Of a stretch of DNA of 64,000 nucleotides, positions 26,105 to 38,700 are shown piece after piece. Position numbers and translations under genes: made by a program. The stretch lies in NCBI GenBank assembly GCA_036897445.1, contig JAYMTL010000049.1, forward strand, positions 1-64,000, read 5' to 3'. The notes under the pieces were generated by a model that made no database searches, was not told the origin of the DNA, and saw only the letters and a program-made list of their open reading frames with translations. The DNA comes from Pelargonium tetragonum. Taxonomy: Eukaryota; Streptophyta; Magnoliopsida; Geraniales; Geraniaceae. Every line of letters begins with the position of its first letter. The first letter of the stretch is position 1.

Positions 26105-26300
26105 AAGTGTATGTGTGTACTTTTCCTAGTAGGAGCGCCTAAGCGAACACTGAAAAGTAGGCTTAAAATCTCTAGTGCGATTACAAGTGTTGTTACTATA
26201 ACTTTTTTGGTACGGATTAGCCTTTATAGGAATAACAACAAGAAAGATAAGAAGCTTAATATTTTAATAAAGGGAAAGGCTAGGAAAAGTTAGAATTTTT
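26105..26300 (+). repeat. Possible family A locus A8
   Basis: A 60-codon frame (26111-26293) starts GAPKRTLKSRLK and ends NNNKKDKKLN...KGKARKS. The order, Pro/Ala then Lys/Asn-rich, matches A6 (GAPKKEG) and the tails of other loci. There is no leader and no long word match, so this is a tentative member based on composition. Confidence 0.25.
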
Positions 26301-26304
26301 ATAG

Positions 26305-29300
26305 GAGAATGGTTGATACCCTTATTAGATATCAAAATCTTTAACATAAAGGATCTCTTTCTTTTTAGAATGAAAAGTTCGAGATATACAAATTTACGTT
26401 TAGTCGCTTCCCTTCTTTCTCAACAATTAAAACCCTTTTAGCCCGCGAATTTCGCTTTAATTAGGGAACCCTTATAGTAGCCCTTGTACTTGTATACAAA
26501 GTTTTGTTTTAAGAATTTTCTATACTACAATACTCGTATACTTACCAAGACTTTCTAATGGAACACCTAAAAAATTTCGAGGATAACGTGTAACGGGGCT
26601 TACAAAGAGGAGACTTCATAACTTTTGGTAAAACTACCCCTAAACTTGTTAGTTGAAATTAAATAGATTTTGTTTAGAAAAGGGCTTCTTCTAACCGATG
26701 GAATAAAATTTCCCGACCCCTCGGAATCCCTTGCACTTATATACTGGCCGTTCTCTCGTAAGCATTTTAGGGGACCCCTAATCTTGGCATTAATAAAGAA
26801 AAATATACCCGTGTTCAGGTTAATACAATAAATAGATGGACAAGAGGCTTCCTTTTCTACTAGGGCATCCTAAGCTACAGTCTCGAAGCAAAGTACCACC
26901 CAATCCAGTGTAATTACCTATAGCTGCCTACTGGGTACCCGAAGACTTTCCGTCCCCGTTACCCTCGAGTTTTCTATCTAAAAACTGAAAACAAGCTTTA
27001 TGGGAGATGGGCTTCAAGCGAAAACAATTTTTTTGATGCTAAGACCCTAAAAATTACCAAAAAGCCAGATTCCACCAGTCCTCTTTTAAGGCCTTCTCCT
27101 CTAGAGAAGAGAAAGATTTCTTTAAAGTTAACTCCACGTAAGGGGCACCACTAGTTCAGTAGCCCCGAGAGAGTTATAGCATTAATACTCCTCGTTTTTC
27201 CTTAGTGGGTACCCCTAAAAAGGAGTTTGTGGTCTTATTATAGAATTATTATAAACTAATCTTCATTTGCCATACTTGTTCCGTCGGAAGTAATGCCTTT
27301 TTCAAATTCAAAGTAAACTCGTAAAGGAGTCATAAGAAAAGATCAACTGTGAGAGTCCGTAATCTTTCTTTTTTGTGTCATAACGCTTATTCTATACCAG
27401 ATATTCAGTCTATATATATTGCTAAAGCTATTTCTTTATGGTACGTTGTCTTTTAATTTAATAGAGGCGCTCAATATTCCCCTAGATCTTAAGCCTGAAT
27501 GTACAGCCTTTATAAAGTATAAATAAGACTTAACCTTGGTTTAGTACGAACCTCGCGAGGGGTTTACATGGCCTATTTTAGTTTTCTGTGAAGGGGAACC
27601 CCTCCTCAGGTGGGTTCCTTACCCTATAGAAATTTGGAGTCATGTTGCCCGTGAAGCATTGCCTGTTATATGTCTTAAGAAAGGGGACATCGCGGATTAG
27701 TATAACCCAGAGCGTATTGGTTATCCTAAGAATTTTCCAGTAAAGTAAAGACATAAATAACGAGCGGGGAGCCTTTGATTACTGCTAGAGAGGATTCCTC
27801 GATTAATTATAAGAAAATTCTAAAAAATTTAGTAGAAATAAAAGGAAGGCTTTTTAGCCACTGAGTAGAGTTATTTTTAGAAACAAAAGCAAAGTTTATA
27901 TATAGGTATATACAAGATTAGTAAGTCGGGGACTAAAAAAGAGCGCATGCTGCCGGTGGAGGCGTATCCAGTCTTTCAAAAGCTTTTGTTTTGTATAAGC
28001 GCTCGCGTAAGGAAGACTTTTCAAAGATAGTGAAGGGATCTACTAGGCACTTTAGTTTGTAGTATCACCTCTTACTTTACGGAAAAGATGTAGCTAGTCT
28101 AACTCTTAAAACCCGATGGATAGTACAGTTCGTGAAATAGAATACTTGTATACTTATAGTCCTAACGTTAAACTGTGTAACAGCCTTAAGGTTTACAATT
28201 CATGACCGTGTTATTCAGCCAAGTGTGCTGCCTATCCCTTAGGGAATTGGCTACTATATATATCTTGTAATTATATAATTATAAAGTATTGGAATTGCCC
28301 TTGTGAAGGTGATAAATTGATTAAAAACTTTGCGATGAGCACCCCTTTTTATATAAGACTAAGTTGGGGTGCGTTGTGACTAAGGGCGGTCGGTCATATA
28401 CGGAAAATCTTAATATAAGTCTAATACCGGTTGTATGCCCAAGGAGAGAACAAACAAGGTCTCGAAGATAATGAAGTTGTGTAAGTTACATGCTATAATT
28501 CCAAGTTTTACTAATAAATAACCTAAAGGCAAGCTAACTATTCTTTTTTCCAGGGGCATCCAAAAGGGATAATTCTAGACTAGTATAGGAAACCTAAAAC
28601 CCTATAGATAGAATATTTTATTTGTAGGAATCCCTAGGACACTAAATTCTTCACCCGTAACTAAAAGGGATTTTCTGAAACGCCTTCTTTGGCAAATTCT
28701 TGGTTTAAACCTCAAAATCTTTTTTCTTCAACTAGGATAGATACTTAATAACCATAGAGCTAATTTTGCCAGTACTTCTTATTAAAGGATATCTTGAAGC
28801 CCTGAAAAAGTTTGGAATAATTAAAAAGGGGGTCTTTCAGGGGTCCTAGACAGGACTGCGTTACTTTACACTACAAGTTCCCCTTTTGTTTTGAGGACAG
28901 ATGCGAGTGCTTTAAAGGAAGAGAGCACACTTTGTTTTAGTAAGGAAATTTGTAAACTATCTATTAAATTCCTTTATATAGATCCAGATTTCCACGGCGA
29001 AATTTAACAGCACAGGGAACCCCGCGGTAAGGGAAAGGCATAATTTGGAGGATTCCCTTGCTTTTAGAAAAAAGAACAGAACAAGGTTTTAGAAGCCTTG
29101 GATAGCCTGACTAAGAAGAGAGTTCGTCTTTATTTATTCCTATTGTTAACCAATTCCCTGAAAAGTAAAAAAGTCAAAGTGGAGTTACAAGCCCCTTCTA
29201 TACTTTAGATATTTATGCCTTTTGTATTCCTTAAAAGAACTACGAGAGCTAATAAAGTTCTGAGGTTTCTTCTCGTACTTTAGTTTAGTCAAGAAAAGAG

Positions 29301-31735
29301 CTGCGCAAGAGAAATGTAAAGTCTTATTTGTGCTCTTTGTAACCTGAATCTAGTTTAGTATGTAAAAAAACGCCTTATATTTCTGTACTACCTATATCAC
29401 AAAACTTATACCTAAAAGGAATCCTAGGCTCGTTGTAAAAAGGGGCTCCTAATAAGAAACCTAAGTAGGTTTCTTTGAAGAAGTATTATCCCAGTCGGAA
29501 TCTCCCTTTCATTTTGAAATGAAGGCTTTATATCAGAAGGCGCAGCTATTTTATATTTTACATTCAGGACTACCGGTTGGAGCTGGTTGTGCTTTGTAAA
29601 GGATACATAAAAGCCGCTACGTAGAGAGGTAGTCTAATATTAACTTAGAAATTTAAGCAAGAGCTTTATACCAGGGTCCCTTAGCCCTTCGGGACATTTA
29701 GTGCAATAAGAACTTAATCAGAGTACTCAATTCATACTAAAAAAGAGACGGGTACCCCTTTTTGGACCCCATAAATTACAGAAATACCCTTTAGATAAAG
29801 CATCTAGAATTCTACAGAATATTAAGAGTCAGGAATTTTTTATACTTTTGCAAAGGTAATCTTGTCCAGGGAATATACTTAGTACAAATAACTATTATTT
29901 TTCGCATTAAAAGAGAGAATAATAAATATAGAGGGCATAAAAACTAGAAAACAAGTAGAATACTTCTAAAACCAGCTTCAAAGGATAAGTTAGAAATCCT
30001 TACAGTAAATGTTACATACTCAAATACGACCCATAACGGGGTATTCCCAACACAAGGAAATTGTGAAGTCAAAAGTTTTTGCGACTCTTTAAGGAAGATC
30101 CTTTTTTAACTCTTTTAGCTGAGTAGGCTCTGGCCTGACTTATATAACGTTTACTAGGCTACTCGACATCAGGGTTTTCTCTATAAATTATACCTAAGAT
30201 TTAACCGACAAGCTCCCGGAACTCAGGAAATTCTAAGCTTTTTTTAAAAGATAGTTAGAAAAAGGGTTTCAGGCAATTTTGACTAAGATAATATAGAGTA
30301 CCTTTTGCTACCAAGGGTTGAATAAAGGAAATGCGTGCACCCTGTAGTATTAACAAGAGCCCGGAAGAGGCTTATCCCTAACACGTGTATAGGCTCTAGT
30401 TACTTAGTTGTAAAAGGTTATCTTTTCTAATCTAAGAGTATGTTATACTTTTTTCGAAACTAGAAACATAGCAAAAAAGAAATATAAGACAATTTTGGGA
30501 CCTTTTAACGCGAGCTTTATCGGGCACTTAGAATATTTCTACATCTGATAGTATTGCCGAGTCCTCTAAGGGTACTGAGTAAAATAAAATTTCTTTCTTT
30601 TAGGAGCGTACTCTTATTATATAGATGATATAGAACGGGTTGGTTAAAGGGTTAAAAAATGGAATTTTTCCTAAGGAAGCCCCCGCTAGGAACTCGAAAT
30701 CCCTGGCTGAGGAAGCCTCTTTTATTTTATTTAAAGTCAATCTGTTTTATTTAAGGTCGGCGCCCACCTACCCCTTCTCTGTATTTAATGTATAATGTAA
30801 TAGTCAAAAGGGATTACTACCTTATTTCATTTTAATAAGCACCCTAGATTCCCAGCAGTATCTAATAAAGCTACATACTCGATACCTAAAAGGGAGGAGC
30901 CGCGTGGAGCTTTTTGACAAGGGGTCGGCTTGTCTTGGTAGGACCTTTTTCGTGGATATTTTCTATTTCTTGGTTTAGAAATGCGAGGTCGTAAATCCCC
31001 GAGATGTTTTTTGAAGTAACCCGAGCTTAAAACAAAGAGCTTGAATTCTTACGAAACCGAGTATAAAGAAAAGGATGTAACTTTAGCAGCAGCATATTTT
31101 TCCAACCCCGGGCGTATTTAATTTATCTTTTTAGCTCTGGGTAGTCAAGGAACTTTTTCCCATTTTTATTAGACCCACGTTCAACATAAAGGAGTGCGAG
31201 GGGTGCTTACTAAGCTAAATAGGGAAAGGGCTTCCTAAAAAACTCGTGTAAAATATCAAGCTCTAGATCTTTCTCGACCGGAAGACGTGGATTCAAGCTC
31301 AAATAAAGGGTTTTACATTACATTTTTCGATTACGCTACCGACCCCTAAAGTAAAGAATAAGGTTTTGTAGATTTTAAGGGCATCCAAGTTAGGAATAAA
31401 TATATAACCCCATTCTATAAGGAGTTTCCCTTATAGAGCTAAACTACGCTAAGTAAACCCATAATGCAGCGCTTGTCCAAGAGTTTACTAAATTTTATAT
31501 AAAGTTATTCCAGATTTTTTCTTGAGTGACTTGGGTGTCTAGATTTTTCTGATACTGAGTACCCGGTTGCTATAAAAAATGTAAGGGAATTCTATGTATA
31601 TATTTTATCCGGTTAGTAAAGTTCCGTTCCAAACTCCGAGCTCATTAGGAAAGGAGCTTTACTAAGTTTAGCTCAGGAATCTAAGCTCAAACTATAAACG
31701 GAATACTTTAAAGGGTGTTTGCCTTCCTAAATAAA
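26305..31735. other. Mutated sequence, slightly GC-richer in places, nothing recognised
   Basis: Short palindromes such as CCTCGCGAGG (about 27551) and runs like GGGTACCCC recur without fixed spacing. No open frame reaches 60 codons from a start over 5.4 kb, the emptiest part of the window for coding. A short tandem duplication at 30725-30758 is listed separately. Confidence 0.6.
30725..30758. repeat. Two-copy 20-bp tandem duplication
   Basis: TTTTATTTAAAGTC (30725-30738) is repeated 20 bases on as TTTTATTTAAGGTC (30745-30758), with one A/G transition. It is a minor local duplication with no gene nearby. Confidence 0.5.
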
Positions 31736-31995
31736 TATATACATAAAATTCCCTTACCTTAGACTACCTTCCCTAGTCATTAACAAAATCCTTTAACTTC
31801 GTTACCTTGTGACTGACTACTTATTTAAAAAGATTTTTAACTGGATTAGAATGACAAGAACAAAACAAGCTTTCTACGCACGAACTTCCTCTTACCGGAA
31901 ACTCATTACTTTTATCTACTGCCTTTAACGAGAACGACTATATGAAGCCTTACCAAATCCTATCTACATGAGTGCCCTTTACTAACAAATAGCTG
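31736..31995. other. Short C-rich, G-poor segment
   Basis: The line from 31741 has 18 C and 2 G on the plus strand, and the line from 31861 has 18 C and 5 G. The skew fades by about 32000. It resembles the longer segment at 22.27-23.13 kb in composition but I see no convincing base-for-base match. No frame or motif is recognisable. Confidence 0.45.
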
Positions 31996-32219
31996 GTATT
32001 TAAGACGTTTAGGAAACTCCAAGGAACTCCTTCTCGCTTTACTTTAAACTAAAAACGGGGTTCCTTCGTAAAAACTTTCACTTTCTTTCCACTTTATTTA
32101 CTAGATTTTATAGAATAGAACTTTTGCCTTGACTTTTAGTTGAGAATCGTACAAAGGAAACTACTAATTAAGGAAATCCCTTAAGGCTTCTTTACTAAAA
32201 CTTCCTAAAGACCCAAAAG

Positions 32220-32500
32220 GAGTTGCCTTAGATGCCTACCCCTAGCTATACCTATGCTGCTTATGGGCCCTAGCTGGATGCCCTGTATTAGAACCTGTAG
32301 CTAGTGTCTTAGTGTAGCTTACTTTAATTATTGTATTCTTCTTTATTCTTATATAGTGTAATGTAAATATATATAAGTATGTATAGTTCTTATAATAGTA
32401 GTTAATAGTTAGTGGGTTACCCTCTTTTTATTGTCTAAGGGCTGTCGCACCTCTTGTACTATGGGTTTATCGCTAAGGAGGTTTTGGTGTTTAACAAAAG
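32220..32500 (-). repeat. Family A locus A9 with well-preserved leader
   Basis: The leader at 32463-32482 matches 8501-8520 at 19 of 20 bases, and the similarity continues leftwards (TAAGGGC...CCTCTTGTACTATG against TTAAGCC...CCTCTATGTGCTATG). An AT-rich spacer of about 130 bases with ATATATA words follows. Then come degenerate Ala/Leu-type triplets (about 32220-32320). The Lys-rich part is not evident. The product is unknown. Confidence 0.5.
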
Positions 32501-32504
32501 AAAG

Positions 32505-33045
32505 AGTCCCTTTATATATAAAAGGATTAAATGTCTCATTTCCAAAATTATGGTATAAAGTGGTGGTCTATTGGTTTACTTTGATCTAGGGAATCCTTAG
32601 TTTTTTTAGTATCTTTCCTGAAGCAAAAGAATTAAAGGAGGGCTACCTCTTTTCTTTAGTTGACGGAAACTCTTTGACTGGCTTCTTCTCACCTGTACTC
32701 TCTTTTTCTAGTATCTATCTAGTACTCTTCCTTTTTTCGATCTAATCTAATCGTAAGTTAGAAAATCAAGAGTGTTCAATAGTCATCAGCTACAACTATC
32801 AGAATTTTTGACTCACCCTAGCCCTTATTAACCAAGGGTATCCTTCTCTGGATCTCTATGTTTAGGGTATCCCGATTAGCTCAAACGGTCTAGAGGTGTC
32901 TTTGTTTCCTTAGGTAGCTCAAATTCGGTTTCTTTACTCTGCTTATTATAGGAACTCTCTTTCTATCCCCTGCTATCAAACGCTATGACCTCTGGTTCCT
33001 TGTAATCTCTATTTTATCAGTCCCTTTCGAGATCTTGGTTCATTC
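32505..33045. other. Mutated sequence between two family A loci
   Basis: Pyrimidine-rich in parts (about 32640-32760), with no open frame of note and no RNA pattern. I see nothing further. Confidence 0.5.
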
Positions 33046-33049
33046 TAAA

Positions 33050-33200
33050 GCAGCTCCTAGTGTATAAGCCTCCCCCAATTCATTTGTGAAATGGTTGCCG
33101 CGTTTGAGATTCCATTTTAATGCAATTCTATAGGTTAGGGGGCTCATAACAAAAGTAACAGCGTAGTAGGACACTCTAAAAGGGGGTGTAAAAGCTAAGA
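33050..33200 (+). repeat. Family A fragment A10
   Basis: It contains the exact family word GCTCATAACAAA at 33142-33153, followed by AGTAACAG as in other copies (AGTAA after the word). Upstream GCAGCTCCTAGTG could be a remnant of the Ala/Pro part. The rest is too decayed to align by eye. Confidence 0.35.
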
Positions 33201-33204
33201 TTAA

Positions 33205-35535
33205 CAGCTTTCAGAATCCTTTAGATAAAGAAAGTGGATAGGGATCTCCCTTGAAGTAGGGAATTCCTGTAAAAAGGAGTAAAGAGGTTTTTTATAGGAA
33301 ATTCTGGTAGATAGAGCAATACAAAAAGTGAGAAAGGGGCTTCTTTAAGTCGAGTACAAGGTATAGGCCTCCTAAGTAAGCAAGGTGAAGTCTTTTCCTT
33401 AGAAATAGAGGGATTTCCTTGTTGTTAGTTTGTACGAGTTATTTACAGTAAGTCAAGTCAATAGAAGAACCGAGAAGTTTCCTTGATTGACTTGATATAA
33501 GCTTTACAGGATACAAAGCCTTTTTAAAGTCAGGGTTTATACTATAATTCAGGGGAGACTCAGTCTAGTGCCAGACCTAAATATCTGAAGAAAGAGAGTC
33601 CGTAAATTAAAATGGGGTCTTAAGCCTTGGGGCTGTAGATTAGCGTTTTTAATTCACTAGGAAAAGACTCACTATCCACTTTCCTCGGATAGAGCTCTAA
33701 TAAGGGCTTGGCAATGGTAAAGTCTTTTCTAGAGACAGTCGCACATATAGACGGGGAGGCTCTAGAGTTATGCTATTCTTTTCGGTAGTCAGATTTTGGG
33801 AATCCAAGTTAGGAAATAATAAGGGTCCTTTAATTAAGAACAAGTTAAATCAATTAGATTATAACGAGCCCATCGAGAGCTTCTTAGAACCTAAAAAAGT
33901 CTTGAGTAAGAGCTTGGACAAAAATTCCCTGGAAGGGTTATAACCCCGGGATAGGGTCCCCGTCGAGTGTAGGATTTAAGTTTAACTAAGGGGGCTTAAG
34001 TTGATGCAAGCTCCAAGAATTCGCAGTGCAGGCAAATAGAAACGTAATAAGTATTAAAGTTCTCGTCTTTTTATAACCTGGGGCCCTTCCAGCAAAGAAT
34101 TTCGGAATATTAAATATAGGAAAAGTAAAAAAATAAGACCTAGCCCCTGCTTAATCCTTTCAGGACCTCTTTTCTTTTTTAACATTTATAAGGAGTTCAC
34201 TAAATTTCCTTTTTTGAAAGTTAGTACTACAAGCACAAGTTTTGAGATATAAAAGAATTCTCCTTAATCTTAGTATAGTTTTTTTTACAGGATAGATATA
34301 ATATAACCCGGATCTCAAAGGCAATAGGAAATAAGAAAAACTCTGCTTTAGCCCAACAGCTACTTCTTACTCGCTTTCATACCCATACCTGTTTTTGTAT
34401 AACCCTTCTTAAGGTAGATAGTCTTTATTAATTAAAGATATAGGAGCTTTTAGAGATAATAATTTGGTAAGTTCTAGCTAGATAGTTTAGTACACCAGGT
34501 TTCGATCTGAACAAAGAGAGTAAATTAGGAGTCTTCCTTATGCTTCAGGGATTTCCTAACTTCTGTTTATAAAACCACTTGGGAATTTAACAGCTAGGGC
34601 TGTTCTATTTTATTTTATGGCTGCTTAATCTTAAACAGCTCCCAAAACCAGAAAATGCTATATAAATTAAATAAAGAGGGTCCCAATATCCTAACTTACA
34701 GGGAAACCCTGTATTTACTGAAAACGGAAAGCTAGCCTATTAGACTCCTTTTATATATAAAGGTTACTCTTTTTGAACTCAATGCGCAAGCCGGTCTAAG
34801 CCAAGGAATTCCCTTTATACCTATACCCTATACTATATACAATACAGAATTTATTTAAAAGGAATTTAGTAACCGGGATAGTACTGGGAAATTTGTAAAA
34901 ATGTTAGTGAATTTCTCAGTTATTTTGCATAATATAAGCGGTAAAGCAAGCAAGGGAACTCTGACAATTCCTTATCCTTACACAAGGTTTTCGTTATTTA
35001 TTAGAACTCGGCCTAAGAAGTTTATTACGTATCTTTTTTTAGCTGCTTAGTCAGTGCTTTTCTTGAGCTTGTTTTGTTTGCTTCGGGTTTAGCTAAGCTT
35101 GTTTTTACGTACTCCAACAGAAAAAAATACATAACTAAGAGAGCCTCGCTTTAGCATTCTCTTACTGAATCTTTTCCTTGTCAAATACAAATATATGAAG
35201 TAAGTCTTACTATACAGCACCCCTACTTGCAGTCTTTAATATAGGAGAATTCGACTTATTCCATTACTTTTCTGAAACCCCTCAATTACAAATAAGTAAT
35301 AAACTTCTTTCGTCGATACAAGAACTTATCTTTTTAATTAGGTCCCTTCCTTAGAGAGGCTCCGCGAATACTTAAGTTTGGCATTATTCATTAAGTTATA
35401 AAAGAACTATACACTAAACTCCGGCTTAGAAGCAAACAAGTTTAGCCTTTTCTTTTCATTCCCAATAGAAATAAGAAAAAGGGGAAACTTCTAGGTAAAG
35501 AGGTCCTACCCTTTAAGTGGGGTTACTAAGCTAAA
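33205..35535. other. Mutated sequence, nothing recognised
   Basis: No open frame above 60 codons outside the edge of A11, no family word, no RNA gene pattern and no notable palindrome. Confidence 0.6.
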
Positions 35536-35539
35536 GAGT

Positions 35540-35700
35540 GCTGATAACCCCTTAAACAATAAGAGTAAGACAATCCATACAAACACAGGAATCCTAATAA
35601 CAATAGGAAGGGTACTAAGACTTCTATCAAGACAGGTAAGATTTGTAGCTCTGAAGCAAGGTCTGCGGGAATAAAATAAGAAGTTAAGTCAATAAGAGTG
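35540..35700 (+). repeat. Family A locus A11
   Basis: 35588-35614 aligns with 19853-19879 at 23 of 27 positions, all differences being transitions. One frame reads NPNNNRKGTKTSIKTGK, similar in composition to A3 (KTGTGYKKAST) and A12 (KTGSTIAGIKTKKKAN). No leader is visible. Opposite-strand open frame 35526-35750 is regarded as a shadow. Confidence 0.45.
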
Positions 35701-35704
35701 GTGA

Positions 35705-38700
35705 CTATAAGGGTATGTATACTAATTCCTGCGGCGAGATTAAACGACAACCGACTTCCTAATTTCTTAGGAAGATTCCTAGTTTTAGCCTTCGTTTTTA
35801 GAACCCCTTTTATAGATAGAGATCCTTCCCGATTCCAAGAAGCTACTTATATATGTATATCTATAACTTTCCAATTCCTGCCTAAGATTTAAAACCAATC
35901 CTTTCATAAATACAAAACAAAGGGAACCCTCTTATTAGCCTTTTACCTACTATCTACTATTACCTGCCCCAAAAATATTATAATCCGGAATAAAGGTAGC
36001 CCCGCTGCAAATGTTTTAAGAACCCTCTAAGAAACTCCGCTTGGGATTTAAAGGAGTAAGGGGCCGACTAAGGAGTACCTCGTCTTATACGCGGGCAAGA
36101 GTTCCAACTTTGTCCATAAATACAGATATATCGCAACCTTGTTCAGCGAATCAATTTCCATACAAAAGGAAAGAGAAGAGCCTTTATAAGTATAATGAGT
36201 AAGTCCTTTTTACCGTATAGCTATAGCAGGGAGGTTTTTTGTTCCAGTAGAAGGGTCTCCGTAGGGTAAGCAAGTTATTCAATCTTTTTAGGCTGTCCTT
36301 TAACGCAGTTAGTCCTGATACTAGGAAGGGGAGGTTCTATTTACTTATGCATATGTCTAAAAACCTTTTTCTTTTTAACAGGGTCAATCGAGAAAAACTC
36401 TGGAATCTCAACAAACAAGGTAGGAAAGGCTTCACACCAGAGCATAATAGGAGTTGTATTTACATTTAAAGTAAGGAAGCTGTTGTGTTAGTCTTTGAAT
36501 TAATTAAGTTAAGGGAAGCCTTTTGCCCGACCTCTGTCTTTTTACTTCTTAAGAGCATAACTTCAAAAATGGATATTCTTGACGTAATTCAAGTCAAATT
36601 TAGGGAAAAAAGTACCTAAACAGCAAAGGATACTCTAGAAAGTAGGTTAGGTGTTGTTCTATTGAATCCGTATTACTTTTTCCTTATCTTTTACAGGAAA
36701 GATTAAAGTGAAAAGGAGGTAAGGACAAGAAAAGTCTAGATATAGAGATTCAGGAGTTGTGTTCCTCTTGTCAGTTACTATCGGCTTAACTGGAAAGATA
36801 AGGAATTTTCTAAGTAAGTTAGTCTCAGAAATCAGAAAGTGGGTAATTCTTATTTTATTAGTAAAAGAAGTAATAATAAAGCTCCTGTTCCAAGTAGATA
36901 TTTGTTCTCTAGTTATGTCAACAGCTGTCCGACGTCCGAAGGAAGAGACCTAATTTGAATGGAACAACGCTGTGTTTAGTAGTATGCGCAAATGAAAGGA
37001 GTCCCATCTATCTCAATTTAAGGTCTTTTAGTTACTTTTGGGGTTTTCCATAGTCAACTAACGGGTTAGGTCATAATATCGACCGCTTGGATAAAGCTTT
37101 AGGGTTTTCTTTTCGATCGGGTTACCTCGATTAGGCACTTTAGGGAAACCCTTCTAGAATGTGCAGAGCAATCTAACTAATAGAGACACATAAGATAAGA
37201 ATTTTGAGTTTTTATAGACTGAATAAGTTCAATAGTAATACCAGTGCCTTTTTGCAGTTAAGTGACTTAGTCCTTAGGGACCCCTTTTTAATAAATATTG
37301 TATTGTGCTTAATCTAGAGGTCTTTTAAACGAAATATATATGGGCTATTCCTTTTGCACCTTTTTCGAGGACTTTCAAAAAGATATTACAAGGTTTACGC
37401 TTCTTGCAGTGACAGAAGCCTCAAAATAAGGGGTATTCCTGGCAGATATAGCGCTCGCTAAGTGGTGTTAGGTTCTTAATAAGGGCTTTGGTCTCGAACG
37501 TAGGGGAGTAGCTTTCACAGGAAAGAAATGGGAATATTTATGGATTTTGACTACTCCTTAAGTTTCTGTATAAAAACCAGAAAAGCAATAACCCTCTTTT
37601 TATTTAGTCACTGAGATTGCTTGCAAATATTTTCTTTTTGTACTAAATCTAAGTATGACTCGGTTTGGGTTTACACAAGCATCAGAGGTGGAATATTGAG
37701 GATAGTACTTGGGGCCTATATTATGGCACACTGGAGCATTGTAATTTGCTCGGGTCAACGCATCCTTAAGAGGGGCTGATGTGGATTCCCCTCCCCTTCC
37801 ATTTCGCAATTTTACTCAAGGGTTACTTTAGTGATACCTTTACTGCTAGTTTTGAATAGCAAACTTCCCAAAACTATAAATTCGATTATTGCTTTTAGCT
37901 TTTAACAAGTCAGAACACCCGTTATCAGTACGTAATTTCAAGGGTTCGAAACGTGTAGACTTACGAAACTATAATTTTTGAATTTTTATGGGCCCTACCT
38001 GCTCTTTACTTAGGTTTTCCTAAATTTAATGTAGTGCTCCCGAATGCTTTATTTGCGCTCAAGTTGTTTAATAATTTAATCTCACAACAGGCCCTGGGTC
38101 TCCTTAAATAGCTGCTAAAGAGTTCCTTAGAGGGCGTGAGTAAGTGAAAACCAGCTTGAGCTAATAAAGATAACTAAACGAAAACTTTAGTTTTGATAGG
38201 AATCCACATAAAGGAGCTACTAAAGTGGGTTTTAGTATATAAAAAAAGGCCCATACGTTTCTTTAAATTAATAGTAGAAAGTAGTTACTATACTAGTTTT
38301 AAACATTTAAGTGATTAAACTAAAGCTTTTGCTAATAGACTTTATAATATTCTTGTGTAGTTCACAAAAAATGTGCAGCTTTGTCTTTAAACCGAAAGTT
38401 TAGAATAGAGCCTATATATAAGAAAAAATCTTAAAGCAAAGATCGAGACGAGAATAGAATAGGGGCTCGTAGGGAACACTTAAGGAATAGCGGGTCCTAA
38501 ACCTAAGCTACTAAAACTCGGTCGTAGTGTAAAAAAACCCTTTAAAGGCTTAAAATAGTTTAAAGTTAACCGCGAGAGATTTCTCAAAGTCTTTCTACTA
38601 GTGAGCTGCCTAGTCTGGATGTTTTTAGAGGTTAAATTCATAAATAAAAGTGTTCGAGGGGGTTTTTTGTATTTGTAGGAGAGTAGTTTCTTTTGGAGAT

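Noticed and set aside
30612-30640. A short YIDD-like peptide resembling the reverse transcriptase active site.
   Set aside because: No other reverse transcriptase motif lies at the expected distance on either side. A four-residue match is expected by chance.
35526-35892. Two overlapping open frames on opposite strands (74 and 64 codons).
   Set aside because: They are mirror-strand overlaps at the edge of repeat locus A11, with no recognised domain.
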